Shown one piece after another: positions 1 through 13,046 of a stretch of 64,000 bases of DNA. The DNA is from Marchantia polymorpha subsp. ruderalis (Eukaryota > Streptophyta > Marchantiopsida > Marchantiales > Marchantiaceae). Position numbers and translations under genes: made by a program. The notes under the pieces were generated by a model. That model had not been told where the DNA came from and searched no databases. It was given only the letters and a program-made list of their open reading frames with translations. Position 1 is the stretch's first letter; every line of letters begins with the position of its first letter. The DNA is taken from contig AP031353.1 in NCBI GenBank assembly GCA_037833965.1, forward strand, positions 1,428,501 to 1,492,500, in the 5' to 3' direction.

Positions 1-220
1 GGAGCTGGTTGTTCATGGATGACGCTATTCACATAGACCGGAATTCAAGAGGCATTTGACTAACTACAGACAGTGGATCTCGCTATTCCTACTGCGACAT
101 TCAGTCATGTGAGGGACGTGGATGGCTAAAGAATGAACGAGGCTGACTAAAATTGTACAGGAACTGCAGTAGCTCATGAATCCAATTTCCAGTCATGAGG
201 ATGATGATCGATCTGGGGAA

Positions 221-2489
221 TTATTTGGTCGATGCGTCTATTCTGACTAAGTCAAGCAGGTGGCCACAGTTGGTAATGTGGTCGAGGTGCGCGCCTCGTA
301 TCGTGGACATATACTCTCCGAAGGTGAAAGGTCTGTACACTCGTGGGTGCTCGTCATCGACGAGCTCGGGAGCTGGGTCGACGCTTTTGTTGAAGTCCGG
401 CGCCAGAAACGTACTGATGGACAGTCGTGGCCTCTCCTTGTTCACCAATACTCTGTGCAGATTGCTTCGAAATCTCCCGTTCGACAAAGCCTTCAATGTC
501 ACAGCAAACGATTAGACGATAGAATAGACGAGTCAGATGACACTCGAGCTCCAGATATTCTTCACTCCCTACCTCCGTCTCTCTCTTTCCACCGTAACCT
601 GCACTGGGATGTTGTTCTCTTTCAGATCACTGGAATGGCGTAATATAATTGTTTTCTTCGCAGAAACCCAGTTCTAAATATTGAATCTGAACCTGATGGG
701 CACTTTAAATCGGTCGGTGAAAACGAGAATATACTCTTTTTGGAGATTAAATAGATAAGAAATTAGTGTTCTACCCGATAGTGGCTCCATTTTTGTTCAT
801 CTCCAACGAGCCAATTGTTGAGCCTGTTTGTCTACGGAGAAGCGATTCATGCAGCCCAGAGGCCAAGATATTCAAAAGTATCGTTCATCGTTCAGACATT
901 TCTCATCAAATGGACGATGTCCACGGGACTCGACTCTCAGCACCGAGAGTGAGGCTACATTGGCACTGCTTGTTTCAGGATTGAGAACTGCGACAGAATG
1001 AATGAGCTTGTCGTGGAATCGACGCTGTTCTCTTACCTCGAGAGAGTCGGCCACGTTAAAGCAGAAAGCGCCGGGAACCGGTCTGACCGAAAACCAGTTG
1101 CCGTCCTTTCCGAGCAGCTGCAGACCTGGAACATCGTCCTGCGCGATGAGAGTGAGGAAGCCCATGTCGTAGTGTGGGTTGAGGCCCATCACCTCCAGTG
1201 GCGACGGGGAGGGCGGATAGTACGTGAGGTGAACCACTTGCACCGGTGACTCGAAATATTGCTCGAAGTGTGCCGGATCCACCTTCAAGCTCTTGATGAG
1301 CAAGTCCTTCAGCACGAGCGACAACCTCATGGAATGTGCCGCGTACTCCTGATATACTTGGCTGCAGCCCACACATTCATTCACACAGTCAGTCAGCCAG
1401 CTCAATTCACTGCGTCAAACACCGACTCTAATTCTCGAGCATAACTCAAATGCCCATAAAGTTGTGCACTTGAACTGGCATAAAATTGGAAATCTGTGCA
1501 CTTGAGTAGCTCTTGAGACCTTTGACATCGCCCTTCGGCTTGGCTCGGGTTGTAATCTTCGCCGAGTGAGAATGTGAAGACCTCGATAGATATCTGACGA
1601 CGAATTTTATTTTTTTTCTGAGATCCAGTGGTGGACCCGAGGAAGTGCAAATCAAGTCTTGAGCAGCGAGTCATGATTTTCATGCAGATTTGCGGACCGG
1701 GAACTGGCAATGATATTTTAAATAATCGGCAATGGAGTGTCACAAAACTCGAGAGGCGTGAGGTCGCTGGAATGATTACCTGAAATCCTTGCTTTGCTCG
1801 ACATCGTCGGGCCAGATCTTCTCGGCGTAGGATTCGACATCGACTTGGCCCGTCTTGCCGCCGAGGACGGTGAAACCCTCTTGCCAGATGAGAGCTGGGG
1901 ACGGAGTGACAGTCTTCGGAGTGCAGCTGTAACCCCGACGCTGGGCAGTGGATCCTGCAGCGAAGGAGCCCTGGAGCTTGCGGTCCAAGGGAAGCTCGAA
2001 CAGCGTCCTGCCGTGGGCCTGCATTTGCTTCACGCACCGATCCGGAACCTGGTGCCCGACGACATGGAAGAATCCCGAGGTCTCGCAGGCCCTGGCGATG
2101 TCGTCGACGAGTTTCTCCATGCCCGCCCCGTCCTCGGCCCAGACGGGCGTCAGATCGATCACCGGAATGTCCTTATCGTCGCAGAAATCGTCGTGCGCTA
2201 TGGTGGCTCGCATCTGCTCGGGGAACTTGAACGCCGTCGGCACTTCGGCCAGCTTCCCGTCGCGCAGCATCCTCGAGACCTCCACCGCGTTCGCCAGAGC
2301 TCCTTGCGGCTCCGCCTCAGCTGCGGCGGCCACCGCCGGCGCCAGCGTCGCGAGGGCGTCGCCCAGCGCGTTGCCTCGGGCTCCCGCATTCTGCTCGCTC
2401 AAAATCTTCTCCGTGTCCACATTCTTCACGCTCATGATCACGCTCGGCAGCCTCAGAGGGGCCGAGAATTCGACATCGGGAGGCGCCAT
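221..2489 (-). CDS. 2-oxoglutarate/Fe(II)-dependent dioxygenase, 3 exons
   Basis: Exons on the minus strand are 2489-1780, 1361-1037 and 490-221, with GT-AG introns and matching phases, giving 434 residues. An N-terminal dioxygenase domain begins near residue 108 (IPVIDL). The C-terminal jelly roll carries the iron ligands His300 and Asp302 (motif NPHYDMGF) and His357 (SNGRFRSNLHRV), plus Arg367-x-Ser369 for the 2-oxoglutarate carboxylate. It is therefore a predicted active oxygenase of the plant DOXC class, which hydroxylates or desaturates small molecules such as flavonoids and hormones. The substrate cannot be read from sequence. The first 100 residues are Ala- and Glu-rich and longer than usual for the family, without a clear targeting signal. 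I chose the ATG at 2489 (MAPPDVEF) because it has G at +4; a second in-frame ATG lies 15 bases upstream. Long open frames on the plus strand over exon 1 are shadows caused by its high GC. Confidence 0.93.
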
Positions 2490-2644
2490 CGCTGATCGAA
2501 CCACGAATTGGCAAACAGCAATCGAAGGCCGAACTGAGCAAACACGGAAAGAGAACGAATTTCGAGCTGGATTTCGAGCTGGACGTAGGAATGAATGAGA
2601 GAATCGAATCGTTGCGATATTGGATCAGAGAGAGCGCCCCGGAC

Positions 2645-2650
2645 TTATAA
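2645..2650 (-). promoter_or_regulatory. Candidate TATA box of the dioxygenase gene
   Basis: TTATAA, followed by G on the minus strand, lies about 156 bases upstream of the chosen dioxygenase start. That fits a 5' leader of roughly 120-130 bases. This is motif and distance only; no transcript evidence is available. Confidence 0.3.
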
Positions 2651-4392
2651 TCGAGGTCGCCTCAGTGTGCATGGAAGCCTCGGACCCAGCCCCACACACG
2701 ACCCATCTTTGGTGCAAAGATCTGGAGGCTAATTGTGTGGGTCAGCAAGCAAGGCCGCACTGTCACCGTGAACACCGCGCGCGAGCAAGCGCGGGGGAGG
2801 TGGTGGTGAATTTGTGCGGAGCATCTTATTCCGCGAGTCAGATCGGAGGTGCTGAGCAGGGCAGCCCGCGCAGCGCTCGACGAATTCTGTCGTTTACAAC
2901 ACTTGCAGAAAGTGCATGGATCGTCTTTTTTTGAAGGGGTTCCGCAGCGCAATGGACGAAAAAAGTGGCTCCGGCTCTCCAATGGCGTACTCCCCTCCCA
3001 TTCTGCATGGCAGTGCCGATGCTGAACCAATCTGCTGCTCCCTCTGTCCAATTCTAAATTAAACAATTCCTCTACGGATTTCTCTCGTGAGTTGGGCCCC
3101 GCGTCGTCTCTGCGAAAAGTTAGCGTCGTGGAAGTCAGAGCTTCCGGACTCACAACATGTCCTCAACTTTCCTCCACATTTTGAGGAATTGCGGCCTTGG
3201 AAACTGGAGGTTTAATTAGATCCTCCGATCGCCACGGCTGGAACATGTCTTGCGACATGCCTGAGTCCACTGCAGTTCGGTCGGTAGTCCTTGAAATGCC
3301 CTTCGTGTACGTGTAGAGGAACTGTGCGAGTCGGAAGGATGTTCTCAACCTTGTTCACCGGGGGACTCGGGATCAAAGATGCGTCCCCAGCTGACTAATG
3401 TACGTGGGCTGCAATATCTGTCATCCTCGTCAAATGATTTCCCACCACAATTCCGAAATCTGCACTCTACGACTGAAGGCTTCACTGTTGGGAAATCTAA
3501 ACAGGTCTTTCATTTCGCTTGCATTTTGACCTTTGCTCGAATTTCTTGTTGTGATCCTTCGCGTGGTCAGACCTCCCAGCACCCAGAGCTGCAGGCGCCA
3601 ATACTGCAGTGGACTGAATCACTGACCCGACGACCATCAATCATATATTGCTCCGTCCTGGGTTCGACCGAGGAGCAGATATTTCTTTCTGAAATCACGA
3701 CAAGTGGACCGGTTGGTTTTGCAGTAAATTATAATGTGGGTACTGGAGCTAGGTCGGGCATCAAACATCGAGCATCCATAGAATTGAGGCTGTTAATAAG
3801 CAGCCGCATTCTGTGCGGTGTCTGGGTGACGCGGTGTTAGAATGTGCCAAAAATGTCGAAGCGGTATATGCCCAATACGAGGCAATGTGGCATCCCATGT
3901 GCCAGAGGACGGAGATCTGTGACTAGATTTTTAGCAATCAGGCATATCCCGTCTCTTCGGCAGAAAGCTTCTCTGCACATGAGATGAAGGAATCCCCTTC
4001 TTTACTTTGCGCAAGAAACCTTCAGCAGTGAATCAAACATCCACAATTCAGGTCTGCAATTTGCCTCATCACTAAGGTTACGTCAGGCTTCCGACTCAGA
4101 CGATGTAGCTACAGTCATTCTCGTAGGGAAATAAAATGGGAAAACTAATCACTCCATGGTCCATGGAATGAACGACTAGTGGAGAGATTCAAGTGCTGAT
4201 GCTCCAAAGCTTGAAGATGCTGCAGCTGAAAGCTGCACATCCATTAAAAAAATATTTCCAGTTTCCTGCTCAGTGACGATCACATGCCAGACTTGAAAAA
4301 ATTTCTTGTACTCTTCAGACGTCGGTTGTACTTATGGAAGGGAAGAGTCCCAACCTTCTCGCATGTACCATCTTCCAACAGTTCTACTCCGC

Positions 4393-4493
4393 TTGCATGA
4401 ATTACTGGCTGAATCAGACGTTCTCGGCCGCATCTTATAATAGTTTTCCCTGTGTTGCATGAAATCTCTGGCTGATTCAGACATTCTGGGCTG
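4393..4493. repeat. Imperfect direct repeat, two copies of about 38 bp
   Basis: Copies at 4393-4430 and 4455-4493 share the core TTGCATGAA...CTGGCTGAnTCAGACnTTCT with a period of about 62 bases and a handful of differences. No gene context is recognised. Confidence 0.6.
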
Positions 4494-5300
4494 TGCATTG
4501 CAAAGTCAGCTTCTGTACATTTCTTGATCTGGATATACCTTTCAATGATAATTTATACTGGTTGCCATGTGCAAGGGGAGTTTCTACCTATATTGTAGAC
4601 ATGTGAAATTCATATACATATTTCAACTTTCTTGTATGCACGCATGGCAAAAGGTAAATAATAAACTTTTCAGAGTTTTATAGTCTTAAATGTTCGAGTC
4701 AGTTTGTCTGACTAACTCAGAGTGCAATGTGAAGGAAAATAAGGAGAATAAGTGGAATAAGTTTCTAAACATAGTGCAGTTTTTTTTAGCATGGAACCAA
4801 GTGATGGAGCAAGAAGCTACCTGTACTGGAATACCTGTCCCACTTGTACAAGCCATTGTACAAAGCCTCATGGATAAATTTGGACGAGCTACTCTCGTCG
4901 GTGTCCTCTGGCTACAACATATCTATGTTGTGGTCAGTCAAACCTCTTTCCCATGCATAAAACTTTTGCACATAGCACATAGAGTGAATTTTTTGGGTTT
5001 TTCACGAGCATTAATTATAGAGAGCTACTTACACCTGGAAAGAAGATAAGGTAAAGTGGAGGAAGGAGAGCAACAGACTTCTTCTTGATTTGACATCCAG
5101 TCTGATCAGAAATCTGGTGAGACCTTGACTAGGTGAAGGCATGCCAGAGTTTGACAGTTTGCATGGAAGAGTGTTAATAGTCCAACTAAAGGGTCAACAT
5201 AAATTGCTGGTTGTATGATTTTTTCGGATTTCAATCTTAATAGAGATATGTTAAGGGGATAAATTTTGGAGGGATATTTCTGTTTGCAGCTAAGGTAGCT

Positions 5301-6800
5301 TGTTTTTGTTGTGTTAGACAATTGGAGAAGAGAAAGAATGTCATAAGGACAATGTGATGGGGCCGGACTCCAGTAGCATCACAATGAAACACATGTAACA
5401 TGAATTATACAACAGTTATGAGATATCCACATTTTCGATGTCAACCGATATCTAAATTACTATTTGTATCATCTTCTAAGGAATGAAACAAATAAATATC
5501 ACAGATAAATCATTAGTTTAATTAATGTGTTGGATTAAATGCATTTGGATAGATATAGATCTTAGAGTGTATTCTTACCTGTCATTAGAATTTTTGTGAG
5601 CATGTGGATACAAAATTAAATAATTAACAAGTACCCCTCCTCAGCCTTAGAAGTAAGACAAGAACTCTAAAATTCATGTTCAAAAATCATCTGTTGGGAA
5701 AAGAAATTATAATTCACCTTACTATAAATGTTAGCAGCCCAAATTTATCTTTGAAGATCCATCCATTTTTCTTACCAAAATTTTTTATTAAGCACTTGTT
5801 TGTTGACAAGAATGTAATAAATTGTATATTGAATTGACCATGAATTAGAGCTTTGAAACAGCTTTACAGCGGTATTTTTTCTTTATTCATTAAATTTTAC
5901 CTGGCTTGGTTCATCAACCTACATTCTTATTGCTCACTTTAATTAATTTTATTTTAGACCAAAATGTGTTCGCAGGGTTTAATGTCCATTTGCAAATAAA
6001 ACACGCGGCTGTGAAAATATTCATTAAAGATGTCATGTATGTCCTCTGTAAAAATAGGAGTGGACCGATATTAGGAGAAATATATACTTTCTTTCTTGAA
6101 AACAAAGTATACATTTGTAGAGTATTGGAGATATATGTAATTTGTTTAAAAATCTTTTTACAATGTTTTTGAATTCTATTCGTGAGTTTTGAAGTGGATG
6201 ATTATTCATCTTCTTGAATGGGCGAAAAAGAAGTATGAAAATTCTACAAATTTGAAAGTATACAAATATATCATATCTTCAATAGCAAAAAATTGGAATG
6301 ATATAAATATATGGAAAAATAAATTCATATTTTTGAAAGAATGCACAAGAGTCCAAAGATTAGACTGCACTGGACACCACAATGTATAGCCTATAGAAGA
6401 TACAATAATAGAAAATGAATTTGAATATTTTTACAGAAAGGTTTAACTAATTATTTACATTAAAGAGCAATACATTAAGTGCTGTGACGGTATATATTTT
6501 TTTAATGAAATATTTGAACTAAAAAACAGATTCCTTAGATATTTTAATTTATATTTTTCATTGTGATACTTTTAAGGTCTAGCTCTTGGAGAACTGTTTA
6601 GTTTTATCTTCAATAAAATCTTCTATTACTTACTTTTATAGCTTCTGAAATTCGCATAAAACTTATATAAATATTTAAAAAATATATTTTCTTAAAGATC
6701 TATGTCTCAGATATCAATGACACATTATAATGTGTCATTGATATAATTAAAACATGTCTTTTAAAACATGACTGCATTACTTGGTTTAAAGAAATGATGT
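5301..6800. other. AT-rich intergenic island
   Basis: A strongly AT-rich stretch with only short open frames and no recognised gene. It contains the perfect palindrome at 6711-6744. Long A/T runs explain the few open frames seen. Confidence 0.65.
6711..6744. repeat. Perfect 34-bp palindrome
   Basis: The half-site ATATCAATGACACATTA (6711-6727) is followed immediately by its exact reverse complement (6728-6744), with no spacer. It could extrude as a cruciform or fold as RNA. It may be the centre of a small inverted-repeat element, but no longer terminal arms were found. Confidence 0.9.
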
Positions 6801-9762
6801 ATCTTTTATGTTATGGTCAAAGCTAAGGAATGCCAAAAGCAATGATGGATGGAAAGATACGACATATAAAATGTGGCGCACCACAAAATTTTCAGCTGAT
6901 AATCAACAATCCGAGAAAAGACATAATTGCAGAAGCTTCATATCAAAATTGAATAGACACCGTGTTGTCGATAACAATTCAAAGCGGCGCAGTGCGATTA
7001 TAAAATGTCATAAAAATGCATCATAGACGTGGCACCTCCGTAATTTGAGTCAATTATTTTGTGGCTTTCTCATTCTTTTGATGCTTCCTCATAACGAAAG
7101 TCCTCAGCATAGACTAGCTTCTAGACATATTCAATATCACGTTATTGGGTCTCAAAACATGTGGATCGCTGCACCCATTCAGATGTCACGTCCACTGGCT
7201 TCATGGTGGAAGAATAAATTTTGAAAACAAAGTTAATGATATAGTGACTTCTAGTTTTAATGAATAATCTCTGATGATGCAATCACGTAAAAAATTACTC
7301 GAGCATGATTAGTACGACTCAGGGTCAACAAGAGAGGCAAAGTGATGGCCAAAAACACTAAAGATGAATTCCGTGGGGTCCACCCAAAAACAAAAATGGG
7401 CCTTAGGGAGTTTACAAGGCCTCTTACCCACCTGAAAATTAAATTTAACTTCAGTAGTCTGTAAGGTATATTTATCATTTTTATTACTATATTCAAAGAC
7501 AATTATCTGATTCAAGAGTTACTACAGGGCCCACAGTGGCACCGAGGCCTTGCTTAAGTGAACTTGGATCCAAGGTCTGTCCAAAGACACATTTTTTTGC
7601 TTGAAAGGGGAAAAGCGTTGGAACATTTTCCGGATACCTGTTCAACGGCCGTCTATAAAGTGGGGAATGAAGCAGTGATATGAAAAAGAAAGAGAATGTT
7701 TCATCATTCAGAGCATTTCCTTCCTTGACCTCATCATCAAGAGCCAAAAGGAAATCCATGCACACTTGTACTGTCCACTATGGCCTGTACAAGTGCTGCA
7801 TCCAAAACCTTTCAGTGTTTTATATTTTGTGACTTTATCGTCACTTTTGGAGCAGGTGTCCCTCTCAAGGGGCAAGATGTTTCCAGCGTAGATGCTTCAC
7901 TGCATATCTAAAGGTCTCGAACAATTTATGGATACACTTTCTTCCATTTTGTGTGTGCTGACGACAGTGGACACCTCTGTCTTGTTGTTTAGATCGTGAA
8001 GAGGTCGGAATGCGTAGAGGCTTTGACTTGATACTGTGTTCCCATCTATCCATGAAAGACGAGTTTGATTCTGAGTCCAAACATTCCGACAAAGGTCTAT
8101 GCTATGTACCTACACAGATCATATATGACGCTTTGGATCTCCGGGTGAATGACCTTCTATTCTGGTCACACGCAACATATTTTTGCTGTAAATATTGAGT
8201 GCACCCTGATGCACCAACGTGAACGTACATCAGGATTACGACATCTGTCCTCTAGTACATTAATAAGAATGATTTGGTAGACTCAGTTCTCACTTTGCAA
8301 AAGAGTTGTAGAGGGATCCATGTCTAGAACAAGAGCAGCTGCAATTCTCTCCTGCTTTGAAGTGTGCAGTTGATCTAGTCAGGGCACCAGGTGAAAATGT
8401 TCAAGCCAAAAAGCCTTCTGAGCGTCTCGATATCTAAGAACGAACTTGCCATGTTCTTATTCAGACACAGGAGAGGGTAACTGGCGAATAAGTTTAAAAC
8501 AACACTACTCTGCACGACTCTTGCAGCATTTTGAACTTCCAACGTCTTGATGATTCTTTACAGATCACGATATCTTTGAAGGTTCTTCAAAGTAAGTAGA
8601 ACGATACTAATGATTGACCGGAAGTTTGAGCTTGGTCTCACTTCTGTTAGGAGAAAACTCCCCACAACACAATAATGTAATTGATTTAAGTTTTCCTTTT
8701 TTCCAAAGCATATATAAAACTTCTTTTACCTATCCACTTATATGTAACTCGGACCACGTACACCGAACTACCTACTAATCTCTCCTCATGCCTGCAATAA
8801 TCGACTGCTCAGTAACTTCGACAGCAACTTAAGCATTATTTACATGCTCCGAACGGATCTGTTGACATGAGAGCAGGACAACCTGATATGAGGTCCCGAA
8901 AGTTCCTTAGTTTAGGTCCATGTAATATCCTCTGTACGATCAATAAATACCGTATAAAGATCGACCAGAAAGCACCTGTCCTTCATGTATACTTGGGCCT
9001 CTCGAGGATATAACAATGCAGAAACCCATGAGAAAGAATTACAAAAGTAACCTGAGTAAAACTATCCATTTCATTTATTGCATGTAATGCACACTGGCTA
9101 TAAATCTCATCGTCGTAAGATATCATCAGTGACCTTTGCTCCTAGCTACGGGTCATCGTTTTCCACTGGCTGTTTTCAACTCTGAAAATATACATTCTTA
9201 TCAGAACAAAAGGCAAGATAAAGAGCCTCAGCCGATCAGATTATTTCAATAACCTTCAACAAGCAATCGAGAGCAGGAAGTATTGACATCGACGATGATT
9301 TGCAGCTTCCAAATAACCACAGCGTGCATTTCTTCTGGCAAGAGCACATGAATCGCATAGTACATGAGGAAGTGGAGGACCAACTCTTCTATGTAGTGGA
9401 AAATAACTGGCCACTTACACATACGTACGGAAGAAAGATGAGCCTTCACTCCACGTTTTAGATTATTGACACTCAGCTATCCTTCAGGGTCTCACAGCAC
9501 CAGCCTGGAAACAATGTTGATATCACTGCCTCTTCATGCTGGAAAAGAGGCCCAGTGAGATCTACGTGACTAATGCGAGTCTGATTTGGGTGCTCTAGGA
9601 CTCCTGATTGTTCTAGGTTCAGGTCTTTTCGAAAAACCTATGAAATAGCCGAGCAAATCTTTTGTTCTGAACTCCCGTTAAAATCTTTTCAAAAGAAAAT
9701 TCGTCATCCGGCCAAAATGTCCTCTCGATATATACTGTACCTCTTATATATTCATGCAACAT
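6801..9762. other. Intergenic, no recognised gene
   Basis: Composition is near average and open frames are short (up to 90 codons) on both strands. The minus-strand frame at 7493-7765 is the longest and matches nothing I know. The region may contain decayed repeats, but no diagnostic motif was visible. The last part is the 3' flank of the histidinol-phosphate aminotransferase gene. Confidence 0.55.
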
Positions 9763-12700
9763 TTAGGCAACTTTGGCCAGGGCATTGAAGAACGCATCTG
9801 TGTGCTGGGGCTTTCCAACAGATATTCTAATGTAGTTCCTGAGCTCCTGGTTGTCGTAGTGACGTACCATCACTCCCTCCTTCGCCAGATCCGCCTGAAG
9901 AACCAAAGTGTAAAGATTTGCTCACGGCATTGATGCTAGTCGAAGGCTCTAGCATACTAGGAAACTTTAAATTAACAGTTCCTCTCCTGAGCATTTTGTA
10001 CATAGATTAGTGCTCTCGAAAAAACAAAACTTTCTCGAGGCTTGAACTTCATTTTGAGTACAAAAAACTCTGAAATAGGGTTTTGTTTTACCTTCAACTG
10101 CTTGGCGCTTTTGCTTGCATCGGTGACAGAGCAAAGGATAAAATTAGAGTGACTAGGGTACGGAGTTAGGAAAGGAACATCCAGCAATAACCCGTATAAC
10201 CGGTCCCTTTCGTTTACAAGTTTAACCTTCACGTCCTGTGCATCAATCATCATAGCGCCAACGTAATGAGCATAACATCCTTGAAGACCTTTCAAGAGTT
10301 TGAAACCATGGAAGTGATGACAAAAAAAGAGGGAGTTCAAGATATAGTAAGATATCGTTCCCGAAAGGCATGACCTGCTCAAAACTGTGTAGTCCTAAAC
10401 TTGTGGACCTAAAACGGCAGTATATAAACTCGTGCCAGAAGTTCACATTCATTCCAGAAGCCACAAATCCTATAAAGCTTAAAAACTCGTCGTACATTAC
10501 TTAACAAGCAAACAAAAACCACCTACAGTCCTCCTTTTGAACAGAATTACCTCCAGATAAGCTGTGTTATCCAAAGCTGCACAAGCTGCAACCTCGGCAG
10601 CAACTGACACGTTGTACGGTTGTTTCGCTCTCCAAAGATAATCTATTATTCCTAGAGGAAAAGCACCGTAACCGACTCGAAGACCAGCAAGACCTGATTC
10701 AAACCAGCACATATACAAACATTGAGTTTTCTGCGAAACATCCATTAACTAAGATGAATGTTTTGCTTCCAATCCACGAAATGACATCGAAAACCTCAAT
10801 GTTATTTTGATTTTCTGTTAACCTCAAGAAAAATATCATACTTCATATGGAAAGTGATCGGGCATTCGTCGCATTAGCAATTCTTTCCAAATTAAAAGAG
10901 TTGCTTGATAAGCAGACTTGCAAACCCATATGGAAAGGTAAGAAATAAAACCTGCACGTTTGCTAAACGTCCGCAGAACAATCAGATTTTCATGTTCCTT
11001 CACCCAGGTCATTCGAGAAGGTTCAGAGGCAAATTCGATGTAAGCTTCGTCCAGAACCACCAGGACGTCTTGTTTCAAGATTTCTAACAACTCGTCCTCC
11101 TTAATCAAGCTGTTAAGAGAAGACAAAGACTTGGTTCTTGAGTACAAGAAAGGTAATCACGAAACAGACCACAATAGACAACTGGTATTGAGTAGATGTC
11201 ATTCCTCAGTAAAGAAATGACCCACCTGATATACATATAGAACTACTGTGGACAAGCATGACTGTCAAGTAACAGTCATCTCGTTCTCAGAATTGAATTC
11301 TTTCAAAAACATGACAATACAGAAAGTAAGATAAGCTATGTGTGATGGGATAGGTACCTCCCGTCAGGGTTGTTGGGTGACGTGAGGAAAATCAGTTTGG
11401 GTTTATGTTTCTCTATAGCCATCAAAATTGCAGGGACATCCAGACTGAAGTCCTTGTTTCTTGGCACTGCAAAACGTGCGGGTACAAATATCAACAAAAA
11501 CGAAAACAGCGATAGAAGTAAAAGTTGATGACCTCACCAGGACTCTTACAACATGCTGATGGCATTTCGACGGGTTTAGACAACTTTTAAAGTACCTTTG
11601 ACGAGATTGGCTCCATTAACAGCAGTATCGAAGGCATACATCGTGAAAGTCGGTGGACAATCCAAGACTGTATCATTCTGCTCTAACGTACATCTGCAAG
11701 GAGAAAACACTTAGATAACAGTTTCTCAGAACAAAAAAGTCGCATACTAGACTGCCAATAACAAACGTCAGGTAAATTAGTCACAAGCATTCACAAGTAG
11801 CACCAGTGTAATCAACGTGCAAGCCAGAAGAGGAAAAACTAGAATTAGAGTCGAGAGTACCTCATGATCAAATCAATCAGCTCATCCGCTCCACAACCCA
11901 CTAGAATGTGCTCTGCCCCTAGCCCAGAGTCTTTTGCAAGAGCTGCACGCAACCGCCGACTCTCCGGATCAGGATATATGTTAGGGAATTGCATATTACC
12001 CAGAGCCTCCATCACCTGTTCGATCCATGACCTGACCCAGAATTAGTGCATTCAATATTCCACTGCAAAAAAAAGGAGTCTTACAACTCTTGACTCAACG
12101 ACATCATGCACTGCAAGGAACCGGTGAACTGATACATCGAGCAGAAATATGAAACAGCAATTTAAACGAAGAAAAGCCAAAACTGAAAACAGGGCGGAAT
12201 AGCAAAATCATAACAAAGCGAAGTGGCTGCGAAACAGCCTACACGAGGAACGTGAGCATGGTTTGAACACATTTTGTTATTCATACAGGTAGTCTTCCAG
12301 GTGATACAATGCTACTTACAGCGCAGACTTAGCTTGGTCTAGACTTTTACATCCCACTGAAATGAAAATCGAATTTCAAACATTTACCTCCGGTGGGGGC
12401 CCATAAGGATTCTCATTGGCATCCAACTTCACGATATCTTGAGGTGCTCTACCGAGGCGGGCAGACAGAATCTGGGCAAGGAGTGAAAGCCAAATTTCAG
12501 TTTCTATCTCTGAATGTAGTACTCCAGAAAATGAATTTAAGGTTTCGTTTTATGAAACATTGTGACTTCACTTTTCAAAGGTCGAACTGAATCGGATGGA
12601 CGGTCTAACAGAATCAATACAAATGCGTGCAAGGGTAAACTCTACTTACCTCAAAGGGTTCAATGGGAGTGTAAGGAGCTAAATTTCGCAAATGCGGCCG

Positions 12701-13046
12701 TATAAAATTAACTCCACTTGCAGCTTCTTTCACCAGGGGTACAGCTGACGCCCTAATTGATGAAGAACACCTGAAAGACAACAAAAGGAGAGAGATTCTC
12801 GTGCTGAGATGTCATTCAAAAACGAGATACTCCTTCAGAAACATAACTTTGTGAATTGTACATTTTTAGAAGCCAATTACTGTCAGAAGAACATCTACCA
12901 GACACGACATTCATTAAATTGATCCCGAACCTTGAAGAATTCTCGGCGGAGAAGAACCCGTTTAGCTCGGTAGTGAAAGCTTGCTTCGTTATGGTGTTGG
13001 AGAACGAGAGTGTCCCGGCAGGAGGACTACCTCCAAGGGCCAACAT
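9763..13046 (-). CDS. HPA: Histidinol-phosphate aminotransferase, probably plastid-targeted
   Basis: This PLP enzyme converts imidazole acetol-phosphate and glutamate to histidinol-phosphate in histidine synthesis. Firm minus-strand exons are 12471-12388, 12015-11861, 11693-11596, 11466-11358, 11109-10952, 10693-10551, 10235-10092 and 9894-9763, all in phase (340 residues). Preceding them is an exon ending at 12650 ([17 protein letters not shown]). Motifs match plant [48 protein letters not shown], the PLP lysine in TFSKRAG, and [11 protein letters not shown]. The first exon, starting at 13046 or at in-frame 13088, is Ser/Thr-rich like a transit peptide, but its junction is ambiguous. Donor 12899 with acceptor 12744 gives about 421 residues. 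Donor 12862 with acceptor 12770 gives about 442. Arabidopsis HPA is about 417. Confidence is high for the enzyme and moderate for the first 100 residues. Confidence 0.93.

Larger units (their letters stand above)
2490..5300. other. Intergenic, mixed composition, no recognised gene
   Basis: This is the upstream flank of the dioxygenase. It has several open frames of 60-160 codons on both strands (for example 2662-3153 minus and 3379-3840 plus). None has a domain I recognise, and none joins to neighbours through plausible splice sites. The only structure seen is an imperfect direct repeat at 4393-4493, listed separately. Confidence 0.6.

Noticed and set aside
1794-2598. Two plus-strand frames of 216-233 codons over dioxygenase exon 1
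   Set aside because: They are exact antisense shadows of a well-supported exon with high GC and no domain of their own.
7257-8092. Minus-strand frames considered as a possible mobile-element fossil
   Set aside because: No reverse transcriptase, integrase, capsid or transposase motif could be recognised, and no terminal repeats were found.
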